The notes below the pieces were generated by a model. The model did not search any database, was not told the origin of the DNA, and was given only the letters and a program-made list of their open reading frames with translations. DNA of 64,000 nt from Cytophagales bacterium (GTDB lineage Bacteria > Bacteroidota > Bacteroidia > Cytophagales > Cyclobacteriaceae): contig JAFLBQ010000001.1 in NCBI GenBank assembly GCA_017303805.1, positions 310,001 through 374,000 of the forward strand. Reading direction: 5' to 3'. Made by a program: the position numbers and the translations under genes. Shown here in pieces: positions 8,659 through 17,456 of the stretch (position 1 is its first letter; the number at the start of each line of letters is the position of its first letter).

Positions 8659-9797
8659 ACTGTAAAAAGTTTTTTCAGGTTTTCCATTTTCACCTCGGTC
8701 TCGCGAAATTCTTCGGCTGCATCCGAATCTTGCGTAACACCCGCACCGGCATAAATCCTAACCCTGTCAGCAAACAACTGGGCGCACCGCAGGTTTACAA
8801 ATACCGTAGAGGTTGCATTAATGTTAATCGGGCCAAGGTACCCACTGTAAAACTCACGGTCGTACCCTTCCATGGTCTGCAGGAAATCAAGTGCCGGGGC
8901 CAAAGGCATGCCACATACAGCGGAGGTAGGGTGAAGCAGTTTTAGCATGACCGACCCAAGTTGTGGAAAGTTGGTTGCTTCCATATCCACTTCGTAATCG
9001 GTTTTTAAATGCATTACGTTACCGGCTACGGTAGTGCGCGGGCCGTGCTCTTCGTATTCGCGCAAGCGTATTTTTTTAAAGCAATTAATGATGTAGCGAC
9101 AAACCAAAGCTTGCTCTTCAATTTCTTTTTGAGTCCAGGCTACGTTTTTCAAATTTACTGCGGGCGAATAGGGCAGGGTGCCCGCCAAGGCAACCGTTTT
9201 GAATTTGTTGTTGGCAACACTTACCAGCAGCTCCGGTGTGGCGCCTATCCAGGTTCCGGTTTGTGGCGATGATACAAATGATACCAAAGCCTGCGGATGG
9301 TTTTCGCAGAGCTGATTAAAGATTTGCAAAACGTTAACCCGAGGCGAATAGGAAAAGTCGGAATAGCGCGATGGAACGATCTTTTCCAGTTGGCCGGATT
9401 CTATTTGTGCAAGGCTCTGTTCTACCAGTTGGGTATAACCTAGTGTTGGATTATTTTTTGGTGTGCTAGTGTAGAGGTCAGTGGTAGTAAACGATCTTAC
9501 TTCTGATACTACATTTCCTTCCACTAAATGCCCGTTTTGGAAATGTAAAATAGTATCGGCCGGAAAAATTGTTTTAGGTTCGATGGGTAGAAACGGAGCA
9601 AAAACAAAACCTTTAGTGCCGCCTTCCAACGTTACTTCGGTTTCTTCAAAAACCTGTGCGGAGGTGATCAGAAATTTTTCGTCTGCACCAGGAGTTTTCC
9701 ACAAACAAAAGCTATGCTTTTTCTGAAGGGCCACAGCAATGTGCGAAGAAATTATTTCTGTTTCCTGTAAAGTCTGAAGAGTAGCTTGTTCCTGCAT
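8655..9797 (-). CDS. menF: isochorismate synthase
   Basis: A chorismate-binding family enzyme of 380 residues that would isomerise chorismate to isochorismate, the first committed step of menaquinone synthesis. The conserved C-terminal half shows KIVPSRYSD, GATPELLVSV, LAGTLPYSP, VAGNVMHLKTDYE, LHPTSAVCGMPLAPALDFL and YSGYLGPIN, then the metal site segment YAGAGVTQDSDAAEEFRETE. Context with menD and menB separates it from anthranilate, aminodeoxychorismate or entC-type enzymes. It begins nine bases after the upstream thioesterase gene. Confidence 0.94.
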   Translation of the reverse strand: MQEQATLQTLQETEIISSHIAVALQKKHSFCLWKTPGADEKFLITSAQVFEETEVTLEGGTKGFVFAPFLPIEPKTIFPADTILHFQNGHLVEGNVVSEVRSFTTTDLYTSTPKNNPTLGYTQLVEQSLAQIESGQLEKIVPSRYSDFSYSPRVNVLQIFNQLCENHPQALVSFVSSPQTGTWIGATPELLVSVANNKFKTVALAGTLPYSPAVNLKNVAWTQKEIEEQALVCRYIINCFKKIRLREYEEHGPRTTVAGNVMHLKTDYEVDMEATNFPQLGSVMLKLLHPTSAVCGMPLAPALDFLQTMEGYDREFYSGYLGPININATSTVFVNLRCAQLFADRVRIYAGAGVTQDSDAAEEFRETEVKMENLKKLFTV

Positions 9798-9806
9798 CGT
9801 TATTCG

Positions 9807-10232
9807 TTAGCGCTTATCCAACACAGCCATGGTAATGCGACTTATGCATATCAATTCATGATTGGTGTTTACAATTTTTATTTCCCATACCTGGGTACGT
9901 TTGCCTATGTGAACCGGCCGGGCCGTTCCGGTAACGAAACCTTCGCGCGTACTTTTAATATGGTTAGCATTTATTTCAAGACCGACACAGTACTGTAACT
10001 TCGAGTCCACGCAACAAGTGGCAGCCACGCTCCCTAAAGTTTCGGCCAGGCTTACCGAGGCGCCTCCATGCAACAAGCCCAAGGGTTGATGTGTGCGGCT
10101 ATCCACCGGCATGGTGGCTTCCAAAAAGTCTTCACCCAATTGGGTAAACACAATACCCAGATGTGCAACCATCGTATTCACCGAAAGGGCGTTTAGCGTT
10201 TCAAGGGTAATTCCGGTTTTAAAAATGGACAT
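9807..10232 (-). CDS. hotdog-fold thioesterase, probable DHNA-CoA thioesterase
   Basis: A 141-residue single hotdog domain protein with the PaaI/YdiI family signature HQPLGLLHGGASVSLAETLGS, where the Glu is the catalytic base, and GLEINANHIKSTREG. It is the first gene of the men operon. Family members of this type hydrolyse DHNA-CoA to DHNA (MenI) and the gene order strongly supports that role; broader acyl-CoA or phenylacetyl-CoA thioesterase activity cannot be excluded. With it, the operon covers chorismate to DHNA except MenH. Confidence 0.85.
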   Translation of the reverse strand: MSIFKTGITLETLNALSVNTMVAHLGIVFTQLGEDFLEATMPVDSRTHQPLGLLHGGASVSLAETLGSVAATCCVDSKLQYCVGLEINANHIKSTREGFVTGTARPVHIGKRTQVWEIKIVNTNHELICISRITMAVLDKR

Positions 10233-10265
10233 GCAGTTGAACGAATGGGTTAAGACTTAATTTCC

Positions 10266-10273
10266 TATTTTTG
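10266..10273 (+). promoter_or_regulatory. -7 element before histidine phosphatase gene
   Basis: TATTTTTG is a full match to the Bacteroidota TAnnTTTG box and is followed by CGCCC, as at the tRNA-Ser and ychF promoters. It lies 41 bases before the proposed TTG start. No good -33 TTTG at the usual spacing. Confidence 0.5.
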
Positions 10274-10313
10274 CGCCCAATTTAAAACAGATAAGTTTAA
10301 TCTTAGTTAGATT

Positions 10314-10982
10314 TTGGCAGGTAAAAAAATATATCTCATCCGGCACGGCCAAACCGACTTTAACCTGCGGGGTATTGTGCAAGGAAGCGGTGTGGATTCT
10401 TCTTTAAATGAGAAGGGGCGGGCCCAGGCACACGCTTTTTTTGAGATGTACCAGCACATTGCATTTGATATGATTTATGTTTCCACGCTTAAGCGTACGC
10501 TTCAATCGGTGGCTGGCTTTGTGGAGAAAGGTATTGCGTATGAGCGCTTGCCCGGCCTTAATGAAATTAGCTGGGGAGCAAAGGAGGGGCAGCCGATAAC
10601 CCCGGAAGAAGATGCCTATTACCATTGGATGCTGGACCAGTGGCGGTTAGGGAACACCCACGAGCGCATTGAGGGCGGGGAGAGCCCGGAAGAGGTGGCC
10701 GGCAGACAAGCGGAAGCGTTGCAATTAATTTTGAGCAGAGAAAATGAGGAGCACGTTTTGATTTGCATGCACGGGCGCGCTATCAGAATTTTATTATGCC
10801 GGTTGCTCAACTATCCCTTGCGAAGCATGGATATGTTTGAGCATGAGAATCTGTGCTTGTACAAGTTAGAGCAAACAGGTAGTACGTTTACCGTACGTAA
10901 CTACAACGATACAAGCCATCTTACCAGACTGGTGCAGGCAGAAAAGTCGGCTTCAGGTCTTTCGGTTGACTGTGTTCAATGA
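10314..10982 (+). CDS. histidine phosphatase family protein
   Basis: A 222-residue phosphoglycerate-mutase-like protein. The N-terminal catalytic motif is YLIRHGQTDFN with the phosphorylated His, the acid Glu is in GLNEISWGAKEG, and the second His is in CMHGRAIRILL. Members act on a range of phosphorylated small molecules, and the substrate here cannot be told. The start is TTG at 10314 (TTG GCA GGT AAA); no ATG is available close upstream and the RHG motif begins only eight residues in, so a TTG start is accepted. Its last 30 bases overlap the convergent TPR gene. Confidence 0.88.
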   Translation: MAGKKIYLIRHGQTDFNLRGIVQGSGVDSSLNEKGRAQAHAFFEMYQHIAFDMIYVSTLKRTLQSVAGFVEKGIAYERLPGLNEISWGAKEGQPITPEEDAYYHWMLDQWRLGNTHERIEGGESPEEVAGRQAEALQLILSRENEEHVLICMHGRAIRILLCRLLNYPLRSMDMFEHENLCLYKLEQTGSTFTVRNYNDTSHLTRLVQAEKSASGLSVDCVQ

Positions 10983-12458
10983 TTCTAATTCCGACCGTGC
11001 TTTGCTGTCGATGCTGTGTTTATACTCATGCTTAGGAAAGCTTAGCGCGAGTTCAAAATATTTTTTTGCTGCGGCAAAGTCTTTTTGTTCCTTGGCAATG
11101 TAACCTAATTGCAAAGCCGAGTTGGCACCAAAATACCACGGGTTTAGTTGAGTCATATCAATGCTTTGCTGATAAAAAATTTTGGCCGCGGCCAGCTCGC
11201 CTGTGCGATGAGCTAAGCGGGCTTTGCGGTAATAATATTCCGTTTGCTCTTTTGGGGTAGTTAAATCGGCCAGCGTTATAGAATGCAACACCTGTGCGGC
11301 TTCTTTGAAGTACCCGCCATCAATACCAAAACGCACTTTTGTCAACTTTTTATTAGGCAAGGCTCCGGTTTCAAGTTGCGCGGCTGCATTGCGGTCGGGT
11401 TCGGCTTTTGCAGTACCCGTTACTTTAGCTTTATCAAAATAGGATTGCGCATGCTTTGCATCGTTTAACAACCAATAGTTAAGTGCAATTTTATAGTGCG
11501 CATCTTTTTTAAAGCTAACGCTCGGGTAGTTTTGAATAAACTGCTTAAAGGCGTTAATCGAAGCATTGTACTCACCTTTTTGAAGTAGAATTTCGCCCCG
11601 CAGGTAATCGATTAAATGCAATGGTAAACCATCCGGGTCAGCATCCACGCGGTCAATTAATTCTAATGCATCTTCGCTGTGGGCATCCTTAACCAACATG
11701 TTAATGGCCACAAATAAAAACAGCCTGTTGTTGGGCTGCTCTTGCAAACATTGTAATATACCCGCGGCTGCTTCTGCAAATTGTTGATTCAAAAAACCTT
11801 TTACGGTAAAGTACAGCGCGGTTGCTTCGGTTTTTAGCGATGAGCCGGAGGTTCGCAGTTCTGTAAGATATAATTGGCCTGTTGTAACCGAGCCTTTCAA
11901 TCCCAACATATTCATAAACCATTGGTATTTTTCGGGCACGGCACCTACCATAATTTGAATTACACCTGCAGTCTTTTTTATCGGAATAAAATCAGGAAAT
12001 TTTTTCTGACACTCAGCGGCTAACTGGTTGGCTTTGCGAATGGCTACAATCGCATTGAACTCCTGGCCCAGATTGAAGTAACAAAAACCACGTTGCAGAT
12101 AAAGTTCTGCTTGTAAAAAAATAGTTTCTGCAGTGGCAGTTTGGCTCTCCAGGTATTTTAACCGTTGCTTAAAGCGATCGTCAAATTTTGTGAACAATGC
12201 ATTGTCGTCCGTTATTAAAACCTGTATGGTTTCGTTTAACGTTTCGATGTAAAGCTTGTGGAGGGTATTGCCTTTGTTTACAGACAGGATTTCGCTGGCC
12301 TTTGCCGGTTGAAGACTCAACACCAACTCATAGGCTTTGTTGAGATCAGCATCAAATTTCCAAAGTTTGTCGGCAGCCTGGCCAGACCAACTCAACAAAA
12401 AAAGGCAAGTTGATAAACCTGCCCTTTTTAAAATTTGTGGTAGAAACAATTTATTCAA
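10953..12458 (-). CDS. exported tetratricopeptide-repeat protein
   Basis: After a basic start and hydrophobic stretch (AGLSTCLFLLSWSGQA, a signal peptide ending near AADK) the protein is a chain of helix pairs with TPR character, for example AELYLQRGFCYFNLGQEFNAIVA, LRGEILLQKGEYNASINAFKQF and LQLGYIAKEQKDFAAAKKYFELAL. The frame is open back to an ATG at 12521, but that part overlaps the end of the upstream coiled-coil gene and reads as an implausibly long basic lead. TTG at 12458 (overlapping the upstream TAA, as TTGAATAA) or TTG at 12449 gives a normal signal peptide, so 12458 is preferred. Likely a periplasmic or outer-membrane-associated scaffold; no enzyme domain is seen. Confidence 0.75.
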   Translation of the reverse strand: MNKLFLPQILKRAGLSTCLFLLSWSGQAADKLWKFDADLNKAYELVLSLQPAKASEILSVNKGNTLHKLYIETLNETIQVLITDDNALFTKFDDRFKQRLKYLESQTATAETIFLQAELYLQRGFCYFNLGQEFNAIVAIRKANQLAAECQKKFPDFIPIKKTAGVIQIMVGAVPEKYQWFMNMLGLKGSVTTGQLYLTELRTSGSSLKTEATALYFTVKGFLNQQFAEAAAGILQCLQEQPNNRLFLFVAINMLVKDAHSEDALELIDRVDADPDGLPLHLIDYLRGEILLQKGEYNASINAFKQFIQNYPSVSFKKDAHYKIALNYWLLNDAKHAQSYFDKAKVTGTAKAEPDRNAAAQLETGALPNKKLTKVRFGIDGGYFKEAAQVLHSITLADLTTPKEQTEYYYRKARLAHRTGELAAAKIFYQQSIDMTQLNPWYFGANSALQLGYIAKEQKDFAAAKKYFELALSFPKHEYKHSIDSKARSELESLNTVNRKT

Positions 12459-13242
12459 CCTTTTTAGCTCTTTTAGCGGGAGCTGCTTTTTTTGGTTTGG
12501 GTTCTTCTTCCATCGAACCAAGATCTACATCGGCCAAAATGCGACCCGAGTGTTCATCGATAACAATCTTCTTTTTTTCGCGGATCTCAGCAATTTTTTG
12601 AGGCGGGATAATAATATTACACCCTTCGGCTGCCCCGCGCACTACGCGCACCACGGCCAACCCATTCGATAGGCTGCTGCGTAAGCGGCCGTAGTGTTTC
12701 AGAAGTTTATCTTCAATTTTTTTCACGGCCTTTTCACGCTCGGCCAGCAATTTTTTCTCTTCCTCCTGGCTTTCGCCCAAAATACCCTGAAGTTCGTCTT
12801 TCTTCGTCTTCAGGTCTTCTTCCTTATCCTTAATTACAGCTTCAATACCAGCTATTTCGGCCTTTTTTGCATCAATCTTTTCTTTGGCCTCTTTAATTCG
12901 CTTTTCGCAAATCTGTACTTCAAGTTCCTGCAATTCTATTTCTTTGGTAATCGCATCAAACTCGCGGTTATTCTTTACGTTCTTTTGCTGATCGTTGTAT
13001 TTTTTAACCAGCTTTTCGGCCTCTTTAATACCCTCTTTATTCTTCTTGATAGCGTCTTCCAGTTCTTTCTGTTCGGCTTCAAACCGGGCCAGGCGGGTGC
13101 GGTAGCCCTCCATTTCGTCTTCCAGGTCCTGAACCTCATCGGGCAAATCGCCCCTCAATTTCTTGAGTTCGTCCAGTTTTGAGTCTATCGATTGTAGTTT
13201 TACTAAGGCTTCGAGTTTTTGTGCAACTGTTTGATTTTCCAT
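12451..13242 (-). CDS. coiled-coil protein of the C4-type zinc ribbon family with degenerate ribbon
   Basis: A 263-residue protein. Residues about 5-185 are a long charged coiled coil (SIDSKLDELKKLRGDLPDEV and onward). Residues 200-238 (VVRGAAEGCNIIIPPQ, then VIDEHSGRILAD) line up with the C-terminal zinc ribbon of this Bacteroidota family, but three of the four expected cysteines are gone: the pairs read A205..C208 and D229..S232. The tail is lysine-alanine rich. The function of the family is unknown; a role in a ribosome or nucleic-acid related scaffold is only a guess. It lies between the nif3-like gene (three bases upstream) and the TPR gene and looks operonic with both. Confidence 0.82.
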   Translation of the reverse strand: MENQTVAQKLEALVKLQSIDSKLDELKKLRGDLPDEVQDLEDEMEGYRTRLARFEAEQKELEDAIKKNKEGIKEAEKLVKKYNDQQKNVKNNREFDAITKEIELQELEVQICEKRIKEAKEKIDAKKAEIAGIEAVIKDKEEDLKTKKDELQGILGESQEEEKKLLAEREKAVKKIEDKLLKHYGRLRSSLSNGLAVVRVVRGAAEGCNIIIPPQKIAEIREKKKIVIDEHSGRILADVDLGSMEEEPKPKKAAPAKRAKKVE

Positions 13243-13245
13243 TAC

Positions 13246-14349
13246 TTAGAGGTAACTAATTGGATTGGTAACAACTTTTGAAAAAGCGATTGCAAAAGTA
13301 GGAAAATTTTCTTTCAAAAACGCACCCAGCAAGTCTTTCGTAAACTGCTCGCTCTCGTAATGCCCAATGTCAGCAATCAGGATTTTGCCATCTGCATCGA
13401 AGAATTCGTGGTATTTAAAGTCAGCCGTAACGAACGCATCGGCCCCGCTGGCTATTGCCCGCGAAAGTAAAAAGCTACCCGAGCCTCCGCATATCGCCAC
13501 TTTACGAATGGCGGAAGTGGGCAAAGCCGTGTGCCGCACGCAATCAGCCTGCATTTTTTGCTTTACATGCTGTAAAAACTTCCCGGGCTCCAGCGCCTCG
13601 GCTAACTCACCCACCAGCCCACTGCCAACCTCTTGGTTTTCATTCTCCAAAACCGATAGATAGTACGCAACCTCTTCGTAGGGATGGCTCGATTTAAGCG
13701 CACCAATAACCCGATCTTTAGCCACCACTGGCAAGATTACTTCTACCCGCACTTCCGAAGCTCGCTCCAGCACCCCCGTGGTTCCTTTAAAGGGTTTTGC
13801 GTGTGCTTGGGGGCGGTACGTGCCTTCGCCCACCAGGTTAAAACTGCAGTCTTTATAATTTCCAATCTGCCCGGCACCGGCATCAAATAATTTTTGTGTT
13901 ACCTGCTCGGCATGGTTGGCCGGAATAAATGTTACCAGTTTTAAGAGAGTAGCCGGCTTTGGCGCCAGTATGCGCAGGTTTTGTAACCCTAATTGCTCGG
14001 CTATTTTATGATTAACCCCGGCATGCACATTGTCCAGGTTTGTGTGAATTGCATAAATGGCCACATTGTTTTGAATGGCTTTAATGAGGGTGCGTTCTAC
14101 ATAATTTCTACCCGTTAATTTTTTTATTGCCCTAAAGAGAATGGGATGATGTGCCACAATCAGATTGCAGTTTTGTTGAATCGCTTCTGCTACCACAGCC
14201 TCGGTGCAATCTAACGTTACCAATACGCCCGTAACCGGTGCATGAGGGTTGCCGGTAATCAGCCCACTGTTGTCGTAGTCTTCCTGGTATGCAAGTGGGG
14301 CAAATTGTTCCAACCGCGTGGTAATTTCTTTTATGCTGATTGTAGCCAT
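13246..14349 (-). CDS. Nif3-like dinuclear metal centre protein (YbgI/YqfO type)
   Basis: A 367-residue Nif3 family protein. It has the N-terminal half motif ITTRLEQFAPLAYQEDYDNSGL, metal ligands in IVAHHPILF and AIHTNLDNVHAGVN, the inserted PII-like domain in the middle (LLKLVTFIPANHAEQV), and C-terminal ligands in VTADFKYHEFFDADGKILIADIGHYESEQF. The biochemical role is unsettled; proposals include a GTP cyclohydrolase-like or metal-chaperone function. The ATG at 14349 (MATISIKE) is chosen over one eight codons upstream because it starts at the conserved family N terminus. Confidence 0.9.
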   Translation of the reverse strand: MATISIKEITTRLEQFAPLAYQEDYDNSGLITGNPHAPVTGVLVTLDCTEAVVAEAIQQNCNLIVAHHPILFRAIKKLTGRNYVERTLIKAIQNNVAIYAIHTNLDNVHAGVNHKIAEQLGLQNLRILAPKPATLLKLVTFIPANHAEQVTQKLFDAGAGQIGNYKDCSFNLVGEGTYRPQAHAKPFKGTTGVLERASEVRVEVILPVVAKDRVIGALKSSHPYEEVAYYLSVLENENQEVGSGLVGELAEALEPGKFLQHVKQKMQADCVRHTALPTSAIRKVAICGGSGSFLLSRAIASGADAFVTADFKYHEFFDADGKILIADIGHYESEQFTKDLLGAFLKENFPTFAIAFSKVVTNPISYL

Positions 14350-14366
14350 TGGTTTATGTACTTTTG
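14340..14366 (+). promoter_or_regulatory. candidate lpxK promoter
   Basis: TTG at 14340-14342 and a full TAnnTTTG box (TACTTTTG) at 14359-14366, separated by 16 bases, lie 33 bases before the lpxK ATG. The spacing is a little short for the Bacteroidota consensus. It overlaps the start of the divergent Nif3-like gene. Confidence 0.45.
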
Positions 14367-14399
14367 AACCCAAAATAACGAAAGATCGGGCACAGCTTT

Positions 14400-15452
14400 A
14401 TGTCTTTATTCAGGTACTTGTGGTGGCCTTTTGCGGTGTTGGTGGATGGAGTTACCAGGCTACGCAATCATCTTTATGCTATCGGACATAAAAAGTCTTT
14501 TGAGTTTGCTACGGTGGTTATCAGCATTGGTAATCTCAATGTGGGCGGTTCTGGTAAAACGCCAATGATCGAATACCTGATCCGGCTATTGAGCCCGCAC
14601 TATAAAATTGCAACCTTAAGCCGGGGCTATGGCCGCAGCACGCGCGGCTTTCGCATTGCAGGCACGCAAGATAATGCCACTACCCTTGGCGATGAGCCTT
14701 ATCAACTCTACAAAAAGTTTAATTCCATTTATGTAGCCGTAGGCGAAGAGCGGGCATTGGCAATTCCTACCATTTTAAATGAATGCCCCGATGTACAGGT
14801 GATTTTATTAGACGATGCGTTTCAGCACCGGGCAGTGGTTCCTCAGTTTTCTGTGTTGGTTACCGATTTCCATAAACCGTTTTTTACTGATTATCTGTTG
14901 CCTATGGGGCGCTTGCGCGAAGCCCGCGTGGGGGCAGCCCGGGCCGATGCACTGGTAGTAACCAAGTGCCCGCCATCGTGGCAACACAGCCAAACCGTAA
15001 TTGGTGCAAGCGTTAAAACCTATGCACCTGGTAAGCCCTTGTACTTTGCAACTATTGCTTATGGGCAACCTGTGCCCTTGGGTACTTCTTCAAAACTCTC
15101 GGCAAATGTGGTGCTGGTTACCGGCATTGCCAATGCAAAACCTTTTGTTGATTATGTGGCGCAGCGATATAAAATCAAAGCGCACGTTCAGTTTGCCGAT
15201 CATCATCGGTACACGCAAGGTAACATTCAAAAAATAAATTTACAGGCTGCCGGGTGCAGCATTATTACCACCGAAAAAGATATGGTGAAACTGATTGCCC
15301 CAGCCCTGCAGCCATTGGTGGACGAGGCCAATTGGTTTTATTTGCCGATGAGTATGGAGTTTGCCGAAAATGGTTCAGAATTTGATGCCCAGGTACTTGC
15401 CTTGGTGGCAGAAAAGGCCGAACAGGTAAATACGTTTTCACAAGATCTTTAA
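14400..15452 (+). CDS. lpxK: tetraacyldisaccharide 4'-kinase
   Basis: LpxK phosphorylates the 4' position of the lipid A disaccharide on the inner membrane. The 350-residue protein has a short hydrophobic N-terminal anchor (FRYLWWPFAVLVDGV), the Walker A variant GNLNVGGSGKT at residues 44-54, SRGYGRSTRGF, DEPYQLYKKF, the metal motif LLDDAFQHRAV and the C-terminal FADHHRYT and TTEKDMVKL, all diagnostic. It is followed after 15 bases by a putative porin gene, so envelope genes are grouped here. Confidence 0.96.
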   Translation: MSLFRYLWWPFAVLVDGVTRLRNHLYAIGHKKSFEFATVVISIGNLNVGGSGKTPMIEYLIRLLSPHYKIATLSRGYGRSTRGFRIAGTQDNATTLGDEPYQLYKKFNSIYVAVGEERALAIPTILNECPDVQVILLDDAFQHRAVVPQFSVLVTDFHKPFFTDYLLPMGRLREARVGAARADALVVTKCPPSWQHSQTVIGASVKTYAPGKPLYFATIAYGQPVPLGTSSKLSANVVLVTGIANAKPFVDYVAQRYKIKAHVQFADHHRYTQGNIQKINLQAAGCSIITTEKDMVKLIAPALQPLVDEANWFYLPMSMEFAENGSEFDAQVLALVAEKAEQVNTFSQDL

Positions 15453-15467
15453 CCGATACCCTAGCGC

Positions 15468-17456
15468 GTGCGTTTGCTGATTATTTCTTTGTTGATACTA
15501 ATGGTGGTTACAGCAGCAGCTCAGGAGGTGCCGGTGTCGAAAAGGCAACGCATCCTGCAATCGGATACCAGCCGCAGAGTAAATGTACCTGCTAACGCAT
15601 CGAATCCTACTTCAAAACCCAGTGGTAAGTTTTCGCAAATAGTGGATGACTCCACTAAAAATGTGTATGGCCCTAAAACCACCTTATGGATTACCGAAAG
15701 CGATATTTACCAGAATAAGAATAACTACCAGCCGCTGGATACAGCCATCGAGAATTATCACCGCTGGACATTCATTCAAAAGCTTGAGAATTTTTATCAC
15801 GACCTTGGCAATGTAGGAACCTCGCTTAATCCGATTTTTCCATTAGCACCTACTCAGATTGGCGCCAACCCGGGGTACTCCACCTATGCGCCTTACTTTA
15901 ATTTGGCAGAGCCGCGGTATTTCGATTCTAAATCACCTTATACGCGCATCTTACTGGTTTGGGGTGGCGATGGCCGGGCTAAGACGCACATAGAATTTAC
16001 ACGCAACATTAACCCCCGCTGGAATTTCGGTTTTAACTACCGGCCCGTGTTAGTTGATAAGCAAATTTTACGCACCGGTAAGGGCGATCGGCAAACTATT
16101 AGCCACTATTACGATCTATATACTTCCTATAAATCTAAAGACGAACGCTACCAACTGCTGGCCTCGTACAGACGCATGCGCCACCGGGTTTTTGAAAATG
16201 GTGGTATTTACCTGGTTCGCAACACAAGCTTTTCGGGGTATTTTGACGCCAGCGCACAGCCGTACCTTACCCGGGCGCAGTCCGAAGAAATGCGAAAAGT
16301 AATTCACGTGTTTCAACAGTATCAGTTGGCTTCGCCTTTGCAACTGTATCATAAATTCGATTTGGTGCGGCAACGAAACTTGTTTATCGATGATGCCACC
16401 AGCGAAAGCAATTACAATTCTTATTTTCTGTACACCAATCCGGACAGCGATATTAACACGACTGCAGTAAATGAGGGCACATATTTTAATACGGTGGCTA
16501 ACGAGTTTGGGGTAAAAGGGAAGGCGGCCTTTTTCTATTACAGTATGTACTACCGGATGCGGGCCTATAACTCGTCTAATAAATATTTGGATAATTTATC
16601 GTTACCCTACAACCGCAACGGCATTGAAAATTACGCAGGTGGCCAAATTGCATTTCGGTTCGATTCGGTGAACGAGTTGTCGGGCCAGGCCGAGTATCTT
16701 CTAAATAAAAATTACCGGTTGCATGCAAAGCTGCGAACACCCTGGTTAGATGCTACGGGCACCAGCGCGTTGGTAAGGCCCGGGTTTTTACCGTTAGCCT
16801 ATCGCGGAAGCCACCATGAGTGGTTCAACGACTTTGCCGATCCGTTTGTAAATCAACTATCGGCATTTCTTAAAGTTAAATGGGGCCGCTTCTTTATTTC
16901 GCCTGGGGCAAGCTATACTGCGTTAAGCAATTATATTTATTACAAGGAAAACGAAACAGCAAACCAACCGGCCGTAGTTGCCGCACAATCCAATGGCAAC
17001 CAACAGATTTTTGTTCCGGAGGTAAAAATGAGCGTACGGTTTTTCAGGCATTTGTATTGGCGGCCACAAGTACTTTACACTTCGTTTTTAAATAATGCCG
17101 ATAATGCTTTGCGCATACCCAAGTGGTTTGCCAACTCGCAATTGGCTTATGAAAATATTCTATTTAAAGGAAACCTACAGGTGCAAATTGGCATAGATGC
17201 CCATTGGCGTTCGGCTTACACCGCGCTGGGCTACGATCCGGCCATTCAGCAATTTTATGTGCAGGATAAAACAACCGTGCCTGCTTTTCCATTAGTAGAT
17301 GTTTTCTTTAACGGAAAATTTAAACGCGGTCGGTTTTTTGTAAAATACCTAAATCTGCAGCAAGCAGCTACCGGCCTCGGTTATTTGCCAACGCCCACCT
17401 ACAGAGGGCAGGGCCCAATTCTTGATTTTGGATTCGACCTAATCTTATTTGATTGA
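15468..17456 (+). CDS. putative porin, outer membrane beta-barrel
   Basis: A 662-residue protein starting at GTG with signal peptide MRLLIISLLILMVVTAAAQ. The segment about 75-170 (LDTAIENYHRWTF, FYHDLGNVGTSLNPIFPL, YFDSKSPYTRILLVWGGDGR) is the hallmark of the Bacteroidota putative porin family, and the rest is a chain of amphipathic aromatic-rich strands typical of large barrels, ending in FGFDLILFD. Solute specificity is unknown. It is 15 bases downstream of lpxK, and its stop shares a base with the next gene's start. Confidence 0.88.
   Translation: MRLLIISLLILMVVTAAAQEVPVSKRQRILQSDTSRRVNVPANASNPTSKPSGKFSQIVDDSTKNVYGPKTTLWITESDIYQNKNNYQPLDTAIENYHRWTFIQKLENFYHDLGNVGTSLNPIFPLAPTQIGANPGYSTYAPYFNLAEPRYFDSKSPYTRILLVWGGDGRAKTHIEFTRNINPRWNFGFNYRPVLVDKQILRTGKGDRQTISHYYDLYTSYKSKDERYQLLASYRRMRHRVFENGGIYLVRNTSFSGYFDASAQPYLTRAQSEEMRKVIHVFQQYQLASPLQLYHKFDLVRQRNLFIDDATSESNYNSYFLYTNPDSDINTTAVNEGTYFNTVANEFGVKGKAAFFYYSMYYRMRAYNSSNKYLDNLSLPYNRNGIENYAGGQIAFRFDSVNELSGQAEYLLNKNYRLHAKLRTPWLDATGTSALVRPGFLPLAYRGSHHEWFNDFADPFVNQLSAFLKVKWGRFFISPGASYTALSNYIYYKENETANQPAVVAAQSNGNQQIFVPEVKMSVRFFRHLYWRPQVLYTSFLNNADNALRIPKWFANSQLAYENILFKGNLQVQIGIDAHWRSAYTALGYDPAIQQFYVQDKTTVPAFPLVDVFFNGKFKRGRFFVKYLNLQQAATGLGYLPTPTYRGQGPILDFGFDLILFD

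Noticed and set aside
12694-13182. 162-residue hydrophobic plus-strand frame
   Set aside because: It is the antisense of the coiled-coil gene; lysine/glutamate codons read as Phe and Leu on the other strand.
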